Source: Actinernus sp. WN-2022 (taxonomy: Eukaryota > Cnidaria > Anthozoa > Actiniaria > Actinernidae). Taken from it: 64,000 nt of DNA. The DNA lies in assembly GCA_030867875.1 (NCBI GenBank), contig JAOWCC010000809.1:434001-498000 (forward strand). Direction: 5' to 3'. The position numbers and the translations under genes were made by a program. Position 1 is the first letter of the stretch; each line of letters opens with the position of its first letter. Of this stretch, positions 10,098-21,842 are shown piece by piece. Under the pieces are notes generated by a model. The model saw only the letters and a list, made by a program, of their open reading frames with translations, searched no databases and was not told the DNA's origin.

Positions 10098-10813
10098 ATG
10101 TCTACGGCCATCTTTCCCCCGAAGTTTCATGACGACGATTTTGACGCTTGGCTTCGACAGTTTGAAGCGTGCTGCGCCGCCAATGGATGGAAAGAGGCCG
10201 AGGAGACAGATATCAGACTTCTGAAGCTTCCCGCGTTCTTGACCGGCAGAGCAGCCAGTCACTTCTACGCTACTCCCGAGGCAAAGCAGGCCTCATACAA
10301 AGATGCCGTTAGTGAACTGAAACACGCTCTTTGCCCGCCGCTCGCCGAGAAAACCTCTATATTGAGTTCGAGACGAGATGCCTAATGCTAGGGGAAGACC
10401 CTTCGGTGTACCGCTGGGAGCTAGAAAATCTGTTGGCTAAAGCTGAGCCAACGCTAGTGCAGGACGCGAAAACTGCTTTAGTCACGCGTCAGTTCATGAA
10501 GGGACTACCAACCACGATGAAGCTTAAACTCTTGGAACACGATCCGACACCGGACCTAGCGAAAATGGTGGGCTTCGCCCAACGATATCAAGTGATAGAA
10601 GACTACCGCGCGCCGTTTGCTGGGGCTCCTACAACGATGGCGGCTCCTACAACGATGGCGGCTACTACGTCTAAACAGCCCGCCGCACCCGACAACATGG
10701 AGCAACTGCTAAGCATGGTCGCCTCCATAGCTGCGAAGCAAGATGCCCTGGACAAGCGTTTGAAGAGCGCCGAGCAACAACACGCGACGCCAGCTTCAAT
10801 TCCCCGGATGTAG
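10098..10813 (+). pseudogene. Gypsy-like retrotransposon gag, frameshifted
   Basis: The ATG at 10098 begins MSTAIFPPKFHDDDFDAWLR and runs through FEACCAANGW and KLPAFLTGRAASHFYATP. It then loses frame between about 10340 and 10370 and continues as YIEFETRCLMLGEDPSVYRW, RQFMKGLPTTMKLKLLEH and a glutamine-rich coiled end, stopping at 10813. This is the retrotransposon gag capsid fold region, with no zinc knuckle at its end. No protease, reverse transcriptase or integrase follows, so the copy is either a gag-only remnant or internally deleted. GC content is clearly higher than in the flanks, suggesting a fairly young arrival. Confidence 0.75.
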
Positions 10814-12281
10814 AAGAGTCGCGGGAAATCAACACATACAGATCAATCGAACGTGGGCTTAGCTAAAATCAGAAGAAACACGTATCCCTTACTTTGTAGA
10901 GCTCTACTAAAATCAAATTATTTGATTGTGATCATATATGCCTTCCTCAAGCTAGAAAATTATAGGACATGGACATTCAAAGTTGTTTAGCCTTTATCAA
11001 GTGGTAACGACCCCTTGACCGGCCAAATACCAGACCTAATTATTTCAAGATGAGCTGTCTGCCGGCTGTTTGCATGTCTGTGTGTTGTTATAACTTGATA
11101 GATTCTCATAATTAACACATCTGTCGGTTACCAGCAATGTTCTTTACACTCGCAAAGAGGTCAATTTGGTGGAGTTTCTGATCTTATATTTCATTTATTT
11201 ACTATATATTTTACAAAGAGAGGATCTTGGTAAAATCAGTCAACGCGTGTCTGGTAATCCGATTTGTCGCTGGTTAAGCGCTCTTGGTACATGGTAGGAA
11301 GATTGTGTAATACAGATATGTCTGGGTATTTGTTCTATCAATTCCAACCACCCCCCCCCCCCCCCCCCCCCCCCGGGCATACCTGGGGCATTTATATGGC
11401 TCAGTCTGTGCCGGGAGTAGGCGGCGAATTTGTAAAAAAGAGTCAAAGATAGCGAATTTTACATCAATGTTCATGACAGATTTGCACTCGTTCTGTATAG
11501 CTTCTGATTCAAAAATGTCAAATGCCCCACAAATACCCAGGCAGGATGGCCATGCGGTGGATCGTACGGAGCCCAGTAAATTAAAATAAGTGCCATCCAA
11601 TCTCGCTCCACTTTTTTATTCATCGGCCGACTTTTTGGTGTAGCCGAGTTATTGAGATCGTAGGCACGGAACAGGACATTTTTCCTCTTTGAATTCCTTT
11701 TCTTATTCAGATTTTTCAACTCCTTTGAGAATAGCAATACTAATTAGAGGAACAAAATAAACTGTGCAAAGGGCTCTGGTAGTTGTAGTAAAATACGTCC
11801 GATTGACATCACAACTCCAGGTCCTCACCATGCAAGACTCACGCTGACTTCTAACTGGCCAAAACGCATGTTTTCCCTAACTTCGACGCCACTTAAATCG
11901 TCGAAGTTTAGTTTTATTCACTTTTAATTTTTCGAATTCTTAGTCAGGGCGCTATACAGAATCGATGTAAAAAAAATATTTTTGGGGTTATATGCATTTC
12001 AAGGAAAAATACAAGCGACTAATTATTAGCTAAATGGCTAATTTAGATTACAAAAGTGATGTGAGATAATCGAGATTTGGGTGCAACCACGGTAGGTAGA
12101 TAGCTTAGAAAACTACATGTTGAGAAGGCTAGACTTAAATAAGACGAATACTGAGTTACAGGCTTTGAGACTAGATGGGAAAGTGTTCAATTCCGAAGTA
12201 TGGCGTAGTACTTTTAATTAACGTTAACGTTATCAAACGTCAGTTAATTGCTACATTTTTAACAATTTCAATAGATAACAG
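10814..12281. other. No gene; contains a 24-base poly-C run
   Basis: No domain-bearing frame was found. A poly-C run occupies 11351-11374 and creates artificial proline/glycine frames on both strands. The rest is AT-rich with scattered short open frames. Confidence 0.5.
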
Positions 12282-13019
12282 ATGTCTTTAAATAAGTGCA
12301 TAGAGTTGTTGGAGGAGGTGTCAAAATTGCTGGAAGCTAATTCCCAAAATGGTGCTGCTCAAAACTAAGTACCCACAACGGGGCGCCAGCAGAATGCAGG
12401 TCCTAGTGGTGCAAGGACAACTCCACCACTAACTGTGGGCATCTTGCCCATTGCAGGACCAAGTGGCCATGGTGTAAGGACAACCACGCAGACAATGGGC
12501 ATCCTGCCCATTGCAGGACCAAGTGGCCATGGTGTAAGGACAACTCCACCAACTGTGGGCATCCTGCCCATTGCAGGACCAAGTGGCCATGGTGTCAGGA
12601 CAACCCCGCAGACAGGGGGCTTCACTGAGCACAAACAACTCTTTGGGACGAATAAAAAAAAACAGCCTCCAAGCTGGATGCGAACATTTGTGTGCCTTGC
12701 CTATACGACAACAGACAGAATGCCATCCTCTGAAGAATACTACACACTGAAGAAGGCATGCCTTAGTGAAAAGAAGCTGACCTTTTTCAAAGATGGCAGC
12801 AGCCGTGACTTGGATAAAATACTAAGAGAACACTTCCCAAAGCTGGAGGGTGCTGGGGGCTACAAGCTCCTTTGTGGAAAGGGAAGCCGGCGTCAGCTGT
12901 TTGAACTTGACCCAGTATTGAGAGAATAAAAGACCTCGTTGGACAAGGGAAAGTCTTTGTAAGACCGCTCCAGAAAGATCTAGATGTCTCAGCGGAGGTG
13001 ACCGATGAGTATGAAGAGG
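12282..13019 (+). pseudogene. Unidentified coding exon with 60-bp repeats, broken
   Basis: An ATG at 12282 opens MSLNKCIELLEEVSKLLEAN, a short helical start, and meets TAA at 12366-12368. The same frame then continues with VPTTGRQQNAGPSGARTTPP. It enters three copies of a 20-residue repeat (GILPIAGPSGHGVRTT plus variable TQTM/PPTV/PQTG) and a conserved-looking globular part (SWMRTFVCLAYTTTDRMPS, FFKDGSSRDLDKILREHFPK, GYKLLCGKGSRRQLFELDP). At about 12920 one base is missing: the stop at 12929 is immediate, while the next frame gives IKDLVGQGKVFVRPLQKDLD up to a donor-like gag|gtaatg at 13020. Two lesions in an otherwise good exon suggest a recent pseudogene or assembly errors. I do not recognise the domain with certainty. 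Confidence 0.6.
12436..12612 (+). repeat. In-frame 60-bp tandem repeat, three copies
   Basis: Three 60-bp units encode GILPIAGPSGHGVRTT plus four variable residues. The period is a multiple of three, and the units are close to identical, so they expanded within the coding frame without breaking it. A partial, diverged unit (NAGPSGARTTPP) precedes them. Confidence 0.85.
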
Positions 13020-14094
13020 TAATGTTTTGGATATGCATATTTAATGAATGTTTAGGCGTTCTATTTAGGGGCATGAATATGATCGTTAGCAACTTTAATG
13101 GCAAGCCATTAGGTCTAGACGACGGTATAAAACTATTTGTTTTTCATGTTGGCTAGAACTAGTATCAAGTATTTTCTATGCGTAGCCTCCCACTCAGTAG
13201 TCTTTAGAATGTGTTCAGACGGGGGAAAACAAGGGTTTTCACTTATTATCCTGGGTTAACAAATGACTGCCGTGTGAATAACAGAATAACTGCACGTGAA
13301 AATGCACGCAATCATGTGTATATTATTCCGTTTTTCGTTCGGACTGAACGAAACTATGCTGATCATTTTTTACCAATATTTCTGTTAAAAGCAATTTAAA
13401 ATCGATTAAAGGAAAAAAGAAACACCACGTTACTGGAGAAAAGACGTATATACATTAAATTGTCACTGGTTACAATTGCATTCTAATGGTAAAATAACCC
13501 AAAGACGCTTTGTTCTGGGATGTACAACGGACTGTTGTACCTACTCTTTGTTACGAATAGCACAGCATAAAAATATTCGTTAACGTAGGAAATGTAATTT
13601 CTGACGTAGCGATATCTGCCGGCACGGTAGAGGTTTGGATACGACATATTGCATTATGGGTAATTAACTAGCATATACAATGATTTCTTGTGGGAAATTA
13701 ATCATTCTAGGCCAGTCAGCAACATCACGTCTTCATTTATGTATATAGAAGTATATTAATATATTGTATATATACTGTATATATATATATGTCTTTTTTT
13801 TTTGTGGTTTTCGGTATCCGGCAGTTACTCATCTATCAACATTTAGATGGATTGCACCCAATCCCCAGAGATTCAAATAACAAAGCGCATGGCGGCCATG
13901 TTGGTGTACAGAACAAAAGAAGCTAACGAAGAATCTATTGTTAACTGTATACCAACATGGCGGCTATGACGTAACGTGCAAAGGTCTATTGACGAAATCA
14001 TAGTTATACATTTGTTCGTTAGTCATCATTACCCAGCGGGCTGACAGGCAACAATGCCAAAATAAACTATACTTACGAAGTATATTGTAGTGTA
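13020..14094. other. Non-coding; AT microsatellite and a short foldback
   Basis: A TA-rich microsatellite spans about 13740-13790. An imperfect inverted repeat pairs ATGGCGGCCATGTTGGTGTA (about 13890) with TACCAACATGGCGGCTAT (about 13947-13964). The same foldback core recurs at 51307-51350. No exon is recognised. Confidence 0.5.
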
Positions 14095-14225
14095 GTCAGA
14101 ATGAGTAGGGAGACAATGCTAGTGGCATATACGTTCCTGTCCAAGGACGAATCAGAAATTTGAACCCACGACCTCATCACGCACGACAAACTCGCGCGTC
14201 CCAAATGAGCTAGGTAGTCAGCGAC
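14095..14225 (-). mobile_element. tRNA-derived SINE-like sequence
   Basis: On the minus strand, TAGCTCATTTGGGA (14212-14199) resembles a pol III A box, with one mismatch to TRGCNNAGYNGG. GGGTTCAAAT (14167-14158) resembles a B box 31 bases further, the normal tRNA-like distance. The sequence does not close a good tRNA cloverleaf, so a SINE head or tRNA pseudogene is more likely than a tRNA gene. Confidence 0.55.
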
Positions 14226-14499
14226 ATATTTACAAAAGGTTTTTCTAGAAATCCAGTTAATTAATTTGCTAACTGTAATGTTGGTCGCTTTATAAAATGT
14301 GATAGAATGCTTCTCGAACATTCATGCAGGAACATGCATCTATTCATCTTTAAATTATTCTCAATAAAACTGTTCTTTAACTTGAACATCTAAATGTAGC
14401 AGTAATGACTTCCGTAGAGGTTAGTTTGGAATAAAATGTATATTTTGTGTACGAATTGAAGGGTTATGTTAAGCAAAGTCTCTGCCGATCATTGCTTCC

Positions 14500-14815
14500 C
14501 GTACCAAAACCACATACCTGTTACAGACATGTTACAGGTCTGTATTATGTATTTTCAGTCTTACTGCAGTCCAAGAGGGGGAAAACGACACGTCTGCAAG
14601 CCTGCCGTTCGCCTGTGTAAGACGGGACTAAAAAAATCGGGTTTCAATGTCTGCACTTCGCCTTTCCTTTCGCCTGTAACAGACATGTAAAAGGTCTTTT
14701 TTAATTAAACTAATTTGTTTAACAAGTTGCACTCCTTTATCTGCTCTTGACCTTATCTGTTCGCCTGATTAAGACCTGTAAAATACCTACATGTATAAAC
14801 TCCTGGGTGTAAAAT
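14500..14815 (+). repeat. Solo end related to the 22.4-32.6 kb element
   Basis: The segment holds ACCTGTTACA, ACATGTTACAGGTCTG, TTCGCCTGTAACAGACATGT and finally AAACTCCTGGGTGT. The same words in the same order flank the outer sides of the 22,421-32,641 element. It is best read as a truncated end of the same repeat family. Confidence 0.45.
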
Positions 14816-16986
14816 GACGCACGCAATATAGCATATATAATTTGTACGTTAAACAGACAAAAATAATCTGACGAGCGGTCCAAAGTTCAGTAGTTCATTT
14901 TTATACCTTATTTAATGTAACCACTGTAGTATTTTAACAAGCTTTCCACTATTGTTTGCTTTTATGAGCTCTAGATCTATATCTTTTTTTTATAATTAGT
15001 CTTATACGTAGGTCGCGATCCACAAACTTATCATGTTTGAACTTGAATGAACTTGCTAAACTACAATCCCGATCCGCATGCACCTCAGAAAAACTTTACC
15101 TTTATTTGATTATTAAAATATAATAGGTGGTAGCTGCACTGCTTCGTCCCAGTGTGTTGTTTTCTTTGCCATGATCATTATTCAGCATATCTTGAAAAGG
15201 TTCATCGGCTGCCGTCCCCAGATAGTAAAGTAGCATGTTCTTCTAGCGATGAAGTGCAGATATGTGCTGTATGGTTGTGGGAATCAGTGATTTCATAGTG
15301 AAGAGTGTCAGTTTCATTGCCAGACTACTGAACTTTCGGGATCCGGCCATTATTGAACGTATTTGTAAGTACAATGCTCCTCTTGATGCGTGTAGTATAC
15401 TTTGTGTGTGACCTTTCGAAGTCACTTATCACTGAACACACATTAGTTAAATTGCTATCATGCATGCACCTATTCTAAAGTTACCAAGCTAGTATTTCTA
15501 CTCAAGCTACGGTTAACGCAGTTTGACCTAAAATTACATGTAGGTTCTAAAGTTGTCTCAATACTACGTTCACTAATGTTAAAATGCTACCGAACTAAAT
15601 ATACTTGTTGTAATTTGAAAGTAGATTACAGTACATAACAAATATGTAACCCGTTAGATTCTCTAATTATTGCATAGTTGATACACGCCTTTCATTCATG
15701 CATGCTCTGGCTCTCACGATCACGCTACAAATCAACATTTTGCAACCCGCCCCAATTGACAATACGATATCTCCTAAGACGTGATTGGTTGTGAGATTTG
15801 AACACTTTTATGTCTACATTGGTCGTTGGAGTCTGCATACTGTGGTATAGCGATTGTTTTCATTACTTCGTTTGTAATAATCATGTCCCAAGAGCTAGTT
15901 GTTAAGTACAACTGCGCCGACTAAACAGAGTACACAACGAAATTCGAAGAAGCTGTATATACATTATTTTTTGGTTAAACTGAAACCAAATAATTTAACA
16001 CTGTTCCAAAGGAACAAAGAAAAGAGGGGGAGATTGCGACCGTGAGAGCAAAGAGAAAAGGCTGGTAAAAATAGGAGGTAAGTAAGGTTTGAGCTTTTAC
16101 ATGTACCATACTTTTCAGTTTATGTAGGGAGGGGGGGCAACAGAATGTTTGTGACAGTTGTAAGTCAAGAAATATTGCGAAGAACAAGTACATCTTAACG
16201 TAAAATTACCAGTTTGCCTCGGCTTACAGATGTATATTGTCATTCTTGTATAGCGAAATCTTAAACACGCTATAAAAGGGATCACTCCGCCTCCAATTTT
16301 TTGCATATTAATTGTTTCCAATATGGCGGTCAACCGTTCAAAATGGAAGAGTCCGTTAAAAAACATATCCACCGTTTCAGCGTCTTTAGAGTCCCCAAAA
16401 AGATTGCTTTCGACAAGATTTACTTATACGAGAGAATACCTGACACTTTCTATGGCTGGAAGGTCTTTCTTTCTCCTTTACATTGCGATTTTGAATTTTC
16501 GCGCTCGTTTTTTTTCTACGAAACCCTCTCATTTATCAGTGCTGCTCCTTTTCTATCCTTGAGCCCTCATTTCTTCTGAAGTCATTGGTGAGCAGTTTCA
16601 TACCCAAATGTATGCTCAGACATCTATATATAAGGCTCGTTTGGAGTCCGGCTTTGTTGCACAACTTCTCGGCATCTTCTGGTCGATCGACATGATTGTT
16701 ACAGAAGGTGTTGAGAAGTTGTTTTGATTATGCTTTCCTGGCACATTTATGGCAAATATAACTGAACATAATCGTAGAGGAAAAACTGTTTTGCAATGGC
16801 AAGGGTTCATTTGGAAATTTAAATCTGTATCCTAGCCAGTTTAAACTTACTGCGAGATGCTGAAGGAGTTCCGGCCTCGAGGCCAAAGCGGCTTCGATTT
16901 TCTTTCAATGTAGAGCTCCCAGTAGGGGAAGAGAGCAGACTGCAGTTCATAAAATATAGGCTACAGTTCTGCAAAAAATCGGGAAC
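14816..16986. other. No gene recognised
   Basis: About 2.2 kb of AT-rich sequence with short frames on both strands. Nothing has a domain or a consistent splice pair. I see no long repeat. Confidence 0.45.
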
Positions 16987-17211
16987 GATTGCAGAATACC
17001 CCACCACTTGGTTCATTAATATTGCATTTTCTCAAATTCTCATACAAACCCTCTAAAAACCTAACCCTGAAATTCAAATAAATCTCACCCATTTTCAACT
17101 CCAAATCATTCATAGAACGAGCCTAAATACACCTGAGCTAAATGGATAATTTTGAACAATTTCTAAGGGCTTTTCAAGTGATCTTTCGAAGTGGTGGGGT
17201 ATTCTGCAATC
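16987..17211. repeat. Inverted repeat, 23-bp perfect core
   Basis: GATTGCAGAATACCCCACCA and its extension (16987-17009) are matched exactly in reverse complement at 17189-17211, with weaker pairing beyond (ATCGGGAACG against CTAGCCAAAAATC). The 179-base centre has no recognised content. It may be a small foldback transposon. Confidence 0.65.
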
Positions 17212-18951
17212 TAGCCAAAAATCGTTGGGCCCTTCGAACGTACTCCACACAGAATGCTGACTTGATAGAAGCACTCCTGGTTGCCTTCGAGTTCGACCGC
17301 CTCAAAGATGATTTACAGTCTTCAAGCACTTCAGTTCTGTCTTCGCCTCTTCGTTCCTCGGGCTCCTCTAGATCTAGATCGTTTAGGATTTCACCGTTGC
17401 GATCCAGAGATCTCAATTTGCCATCCTTCTCTGGAGGTTTTCAACATTTGTCTGCAGATTCTCCTACTCCAGTATCGACTTCTATACTCCACGAGCTTAC
17501 ATTACTCATTTCGCGCGTGACACTATAAAAGTTTCGCCATGCCGCCGAGAATTAGAAACCTCACTAATATTATTGCCGTCGTTCAATAATTTCCCTTTAC
17601 AAATTTTATCCAGAGAAATAATTTCTTCATCGTTTATATCTATACTTCATGTTCAAATAACCAAATAATATCCCTAATTTGGCCTGTTTACATACTTTGC
17701 ATGCTGTAAGCAGGACTGTGCAGATGCCCGCTCTTGTCCCTGGGCCGCCGACCTTTTTATTTTTATAATTTCTCCACCTGACTGGATTCACAAAAACTTC
17801 TAGCATTTCTAAGTCCGGGCGAGGAAATCTCAGGACAACCTACAAATTATTCAATAAAAGAATTGAGAATTTAACACTGAATGACTGATGTATATTTGTG
17901 TTCGTGCGTTTGAGACCAGTGAATTTGATTGTACAGCGAACCGATCTCAACATAAGACGATACAATTTACTTTTACATTTTCATCGGCCATATATCGTTT
18001 GACGGTAGTTTTGTTTCGATCAAATTTGCTAGCTTCCCCGGCCCCGCTTCCCTGCTCTTAGAAGCCACTCCGCGATATCTCGAGCTCGAATGACTGGCAG
18101 CTCCAAGGTACCTCCCCTTTTATAGCGCGTCTTCGTGTTTAACGTTCAAATATGTGTGCATATTCTTCGGGATCTTTCTCGAGATTTCAGTAACCTAACA
18201 TATTTCCTATAGACTTACAAATTATCTGAATAAATTGAATATAGTAATAATTATGAAGAATCAATATTAAATGTTCATACTTCCAAACATGTTCCTCGTG
18301 ATCTACACCGCGCGCTGGAGATAATATACCAGTTTCGTCTTCTAAATTACGTTTAGGCTCAAAAGCGACAATAAAATTAATAATTGTATATTTCCCTTCT
18401 ATCTGGATATTATCGTGTAGTTTCTGGTATTGCTGTGTTTGTTTATTGAGGCCCTTTTAGAGGGGTATGCATGTCCCTTGTTTGAGTTTCAAAACTAGTC
18501 GTGTTGCAATCTCTGAAGGTGGGCATGTCGCTGTCGAAATTTTGTCTATTGTTGTCTTATTTCTCTCTCTGTCGCTCCCGCAATGTCAGACATTTCCAGA
18601 CGTTCCTCGTTATTTCATTTCCTTCATGTCGCTGTTCCAACGCCGTGTCACGTGTTGGAATTTACCCTACATTAGGGATTTCAAGTCGCTTTCCCTTTCA
18701 GGACCTGATCACGTGATCCTTTTTAGCCTAATTGTCAATCAAACAAATGGCGCTAAAACATGACAGAACTTGAAATAGTGAGCCAAAATAAGTAAAGAGG
18801 TCAATTATTGTTAATTACAGCGATTTTCAATTTTCAACAGCGCGAATTACCGTGGGAACCTTACCATTTTCGGAGAGTTTCATACGGCCATCGTTCGTAA
18901 ATGTATGAGATATATGAAGACTGCAAAGTGATGGGACGGCTGTATGATGTT
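17212..18951. other. No gene recognised
   Basis: An open frame from 17142 to 17528 encodes a serine-rich 128-residue protein with an RSSGSSRSRSFR stretch. Its start overlaps the inverted repeat and no relative is known to me. The rest is AT-rich non-coding sequence. Confidence 0.4.
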
Positions 18952-19089
18952 ACTACCATTTGCAAGCTACCGTTAAGCGTGAACCTTTTTACGCGTTCGT
19001 TTAAGTTTGAAACCTAGACGTCTGGCGGCACGAACCTCTGCAGTTTAACCGCGATAATGACAACCTTTGACACGGCGTTGACAAAACCT

Positions 19090-19201
19090 GGAACGGAACG
19101 GAACGGAACGGAACGGAATGGATCGGAACGGATCGGAACGGAACGGAATGAATCGGAATAGATCGGAATGGATCGGAATAGATCGGAATGGATCGGAATG
19201 G
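19090..19201 (+). repeat. GGAAC/GGATC pentamer microsatellite
   Basis: About 22 units of GGAAC, GGATC, GGAAT and similar pentamers run in the left arm. The mirror array of GATCC/GTTCC units is at about 21018-21134 in the right arm. Confidence 0.9.
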
Positions 19202-19548
19202 ACCAAATTTTATTTTTTAAGAAAAATCCGCCCTTAAAAAAATATTTCTGTGGAGAATTTCGAAAGTCAGATGTAAGTAAGTAGTTGGACCAGATTTCGG
19301 AGGTAAAAAAAAGAATGAAACGGCTAGTATTTTAAAATACCGAGTTAAAAAAAAAACTGATGTCTATTGCAAAATAGATATATTGACGGGCTGTCGATCA
19401 TAGGCTGACGTTATGTCACAATTGTTGTCAAGGTCCCATTAAGAAGTCTATTGGTCAATGAAACAAAATAAGTGACACGTGGCTGTAAAACTGTGCTGGG
19501 TTTTTACCGCCATCAATGCCAAGTCTGCGTGAGTATTTGGTCGCAGTC

Positions 19549-19786
19549 CATGATTACAGCATGGAGTTGTCAATGTAGCTGATATAATAACTTTGCGCCG
19601 TAATAACGTTCAGCAACAAGCTTTATTACAACATGATTACAGCATGGAGTTGTCAATGTAGCTGATATAATAACTTTGCACGGTAATAAAGTTCAGCAGC
19701 AAACTTTATTACAACATGATTACAGCATGGAGTTGTCAATGTAGCTGATATAATAACTTTGCGCCGTAATAAAGTTCAGCAACAAC
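19549..19786 (+). repeat. 83-bp tandem repeat, about three copies
   Basis: Units start at 19549, 19632 and 19715 with CATGATTACAGCATGGAGTT and are nearly identical. They lie in the centre of the inner foldback element, just inside its left arm. Confidence 0.85.
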
Positions 19787-20356
19787 TGCATGGCTAGCGA
19801 TATAACCGGAAAACTGAAATCACAAAATGGTAACAAAAAAAATAAACACGTACTGGTTACCGTAGGTCCATCCTTATTTTTGGGAGGGTTTCTGCCTTTA
19901 AAATTCAGGGGGCTTATTTTCGGGGGAGCTTATATTCGGGGGGGGGCTTATTTTCGGAATTTTATGGCACTTGACAATATTTTTTATCCAGGTTTATTCA
20001 AAAACCTCACCAGCGATTCATGAGGAATTCACGAGGTAATGAGAAAATCGTAAGAAAAAATATTCTCGTATAGCACCTTAATACAAACTGTTCATCTATT
20101 TTGATTGTGATTTTTCAATATCAGTGTCATTCAACGAAGTGGATAATAAAACGCACTTAGAGTTTGTGATCAACGAATTAGTGTTATCTGTAATTATCAA
20201 TGTTATTAGCTCCTTTTTTCTGTTCCTTATAAGGCTGTACAGTACAGTAAGGAGGCTATGCTTCTCTTACCACTGAGAAATATACGAAAAAGGCTAAGGC
20301 TAGATTTGCCCCTCGCACCCGGCAATCGCCGTGCTGTTTGCTTCTTATACAGTTGT

Positions 20357-20530
20357 AGCTCTCGTAAGCGACGACCCTCGGGAAATAAAAATGTGACTGT
20401 AACTACTGGAACCGTGATCGCTTACGACAGCTTCTTCAATACAGAGTTTAAATTGAAAAGTCATTAAACGGGGTTTCGTGAGGGTGGTCGTAAGTAGAGC
20501 TGGTCGCTTACGAGAGTGGTCGCTTAGAGA
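20357..20530. repeat. Short foldback with CTCTCGTAAGCGAC ends
   Basis: GCTCTCGTAAGCGAC at about 20358 is matched by GTCGCTTACGAGAG at about 20508, with further GGTCGCTTA words next to it. This looks like a separate small MITE-like insertion inside the foldback element. Confidence 0.45.
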
Positions 20531-21693
20531 GATTTGACTCAATATGCAAAAGGCAATCTAGGCATTTAAAATGTGTTTTACACGATTCATTTGTTGAAAT
20601 ACAAGTTTCGAAATACTCATCTGCTTTGCAAGCCGTTTCGTACTTTGTCCGTTCCATTCAAGGTTTTGTCAACGCCGGTCAGAATACATGACAGATAACT
20701 GCTTCAGGACTGCGACCAAATACTCACGCAGACTTGGCATCGATGGCGGTAAAAACCCACCACAGTTTTACAGCCACGTGTCACTTATTTTGTTTCATTC
20801 GGACCAATAGACCGCCTTCTTGATGGGACCTTGACAACAATTGTAACATAACGTCAGCCTATGATTGACAGCCCATCAATATATCATATCAAACGTTTTA
20901 TTTCGCAATAGACATAAGCTTTTTTACCTCCGAAATCTGGTCCAACTACTTACTTACATCTGACATCCACAGAAAGATTTTTTTAAGGGCGGATTTTTCT
21001 TAAAAAATAAAATTTGGTCCATTCCGATCCATTCCGATCTATTCCAACCATTCCGATCCATTCCGATCCATTCCGATCCATTCCGAGCCATTCCGATCCA
21101 TTCCGATCCATTCCGTTCCGTTCCGTTCCGTTCCAGGTTTTGTCAACGCCGACCTTTGACATGTCCCGCCTTCACGTTTCAGCGAGTGGGATTCATGTTT
21201 GGAAACTTTTCAGCTAGATTTTTCTTCGCGCTACGCGCTAAATCATATAAATGTCGGTTCAAGTTAAAGTTTTGGACGCTCAGAATTATGAGAGATGCAA
21301 GACAACAACTGTCTCTTGGCATAATCTGAGTTGCACGACGGTAGAAGACATATCAAAGGTTTTAAACATCAAGGTTGAAACTAATTAGTTTGCCGACGAA
21401 TTGCAAAGGTTTGGGACGCCAGACGTCTAGGTTTCAAACTTAAACGAACGCGGAAAAGGTTCACGCTTAACGGTAGCTTCCAAATGGTAGTATTTATTGT
21501 ACCCTATATTTCGGTTCGGCAGAACGAACCTTCTTCGTATGGGAGTTGGCTGTTTTATCAGACTACATACCTTAAATGTCCGCGTATTAATTATTGAAAA
21601 TTGTAAATTGTGTTTGATGGTCGGCTAGCAGTACGTTGTATTCTATGTAGTTCGTGACCACTGAATCAAAGATCTTGACTCTTTCATTTTCAG

Positions 21694-21842
21694 GATACAT
21701 TAATGCAGCAGCACTAAAGTGGAAAGTTCCGGTAGTACCCGAGCAAACACTGACGAAAGTTCTGATGAACAAGTGTGGCACCGCTTACTGTGCATTTCAA
21801 GTCATCGAAAATGAAGACAATTATTTTAAAAATCTGAGTTAA
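21694..21842 (+). CDS. Possible terminal exon, unknown protein
   Basis: A good acceptor (ctttcattttcag) at 21693 opens a phase-1 frame encoding YINAAALKWKVPVVPEQTLT, then LMNKCGTAYCAFQVIEN up to TAA at 21842. Composition is protein-like and the acceptor is strong, but I know no family for it. The upstream exon would lie beyond the foldback element. It could be a chance open frame. Confidence 0.3.

Larger units (their letters stand above)
19073..21151. mobile_element. Inner foldback element with long TIRs and pentamer arrays
   Basis: The left arm runs from CGGCGTTGACAAAACCTGG (19073) to about 19550. Its reverse complement runs from about 20720 to 21151, giving arms of roughly 430-480 bp with small gaps. 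Each arm contains a GGAAC/GGATC pentamer array near its outer end. An additional partial copy of the tip (AAGGTTTTGTCAACGCCGG) lies at 20660-20680. Long arms carrying short tandem repeats resemble Foldback-type elements. No coding capacity is recognised. Confidence 0.7.
18952..21491. mobile_element. Outer foldback element, 75-bp terminal inverted repeats
   Basis: The left arm at 18952-19027 (beginning ACTACCATTTGCAAGCTACC) is repeated almost perfectly in reverse complement at 21417-21491. Between these arms lies a second, longer inverted repeat (19073-21151). The whole is a 2.5-kb non-autonomous element, or one element inserted in another. I see no transposase frame and could not define a target duplication. 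Confidence 0.6.

Noticed and set aside
11240..11600. Proline- or glycine-rich frames on both strands
   Set aside because: They are produced by the poly-C run at 11351-11374 and have no other coding sign.
14158..14212. A functional tRNA gene on the minus strand
   Set aside because: A- and B-box-like words are present but acceptor and anticodon stems do not pair well; a SINE head or tRNA pseudogene explains it better.
16301..16579. Overlapping frames after CAATATGGCGG near 16321
   Set aside because: They look like a first exon by start context, but neither frame shows a domain, and both are open only by chance length.
17142..17528. 128-residue serine-rich frame
   Set aside because: It overlaps a foldback arm, has no relative that I know and no splice or UTR context; probably chance.
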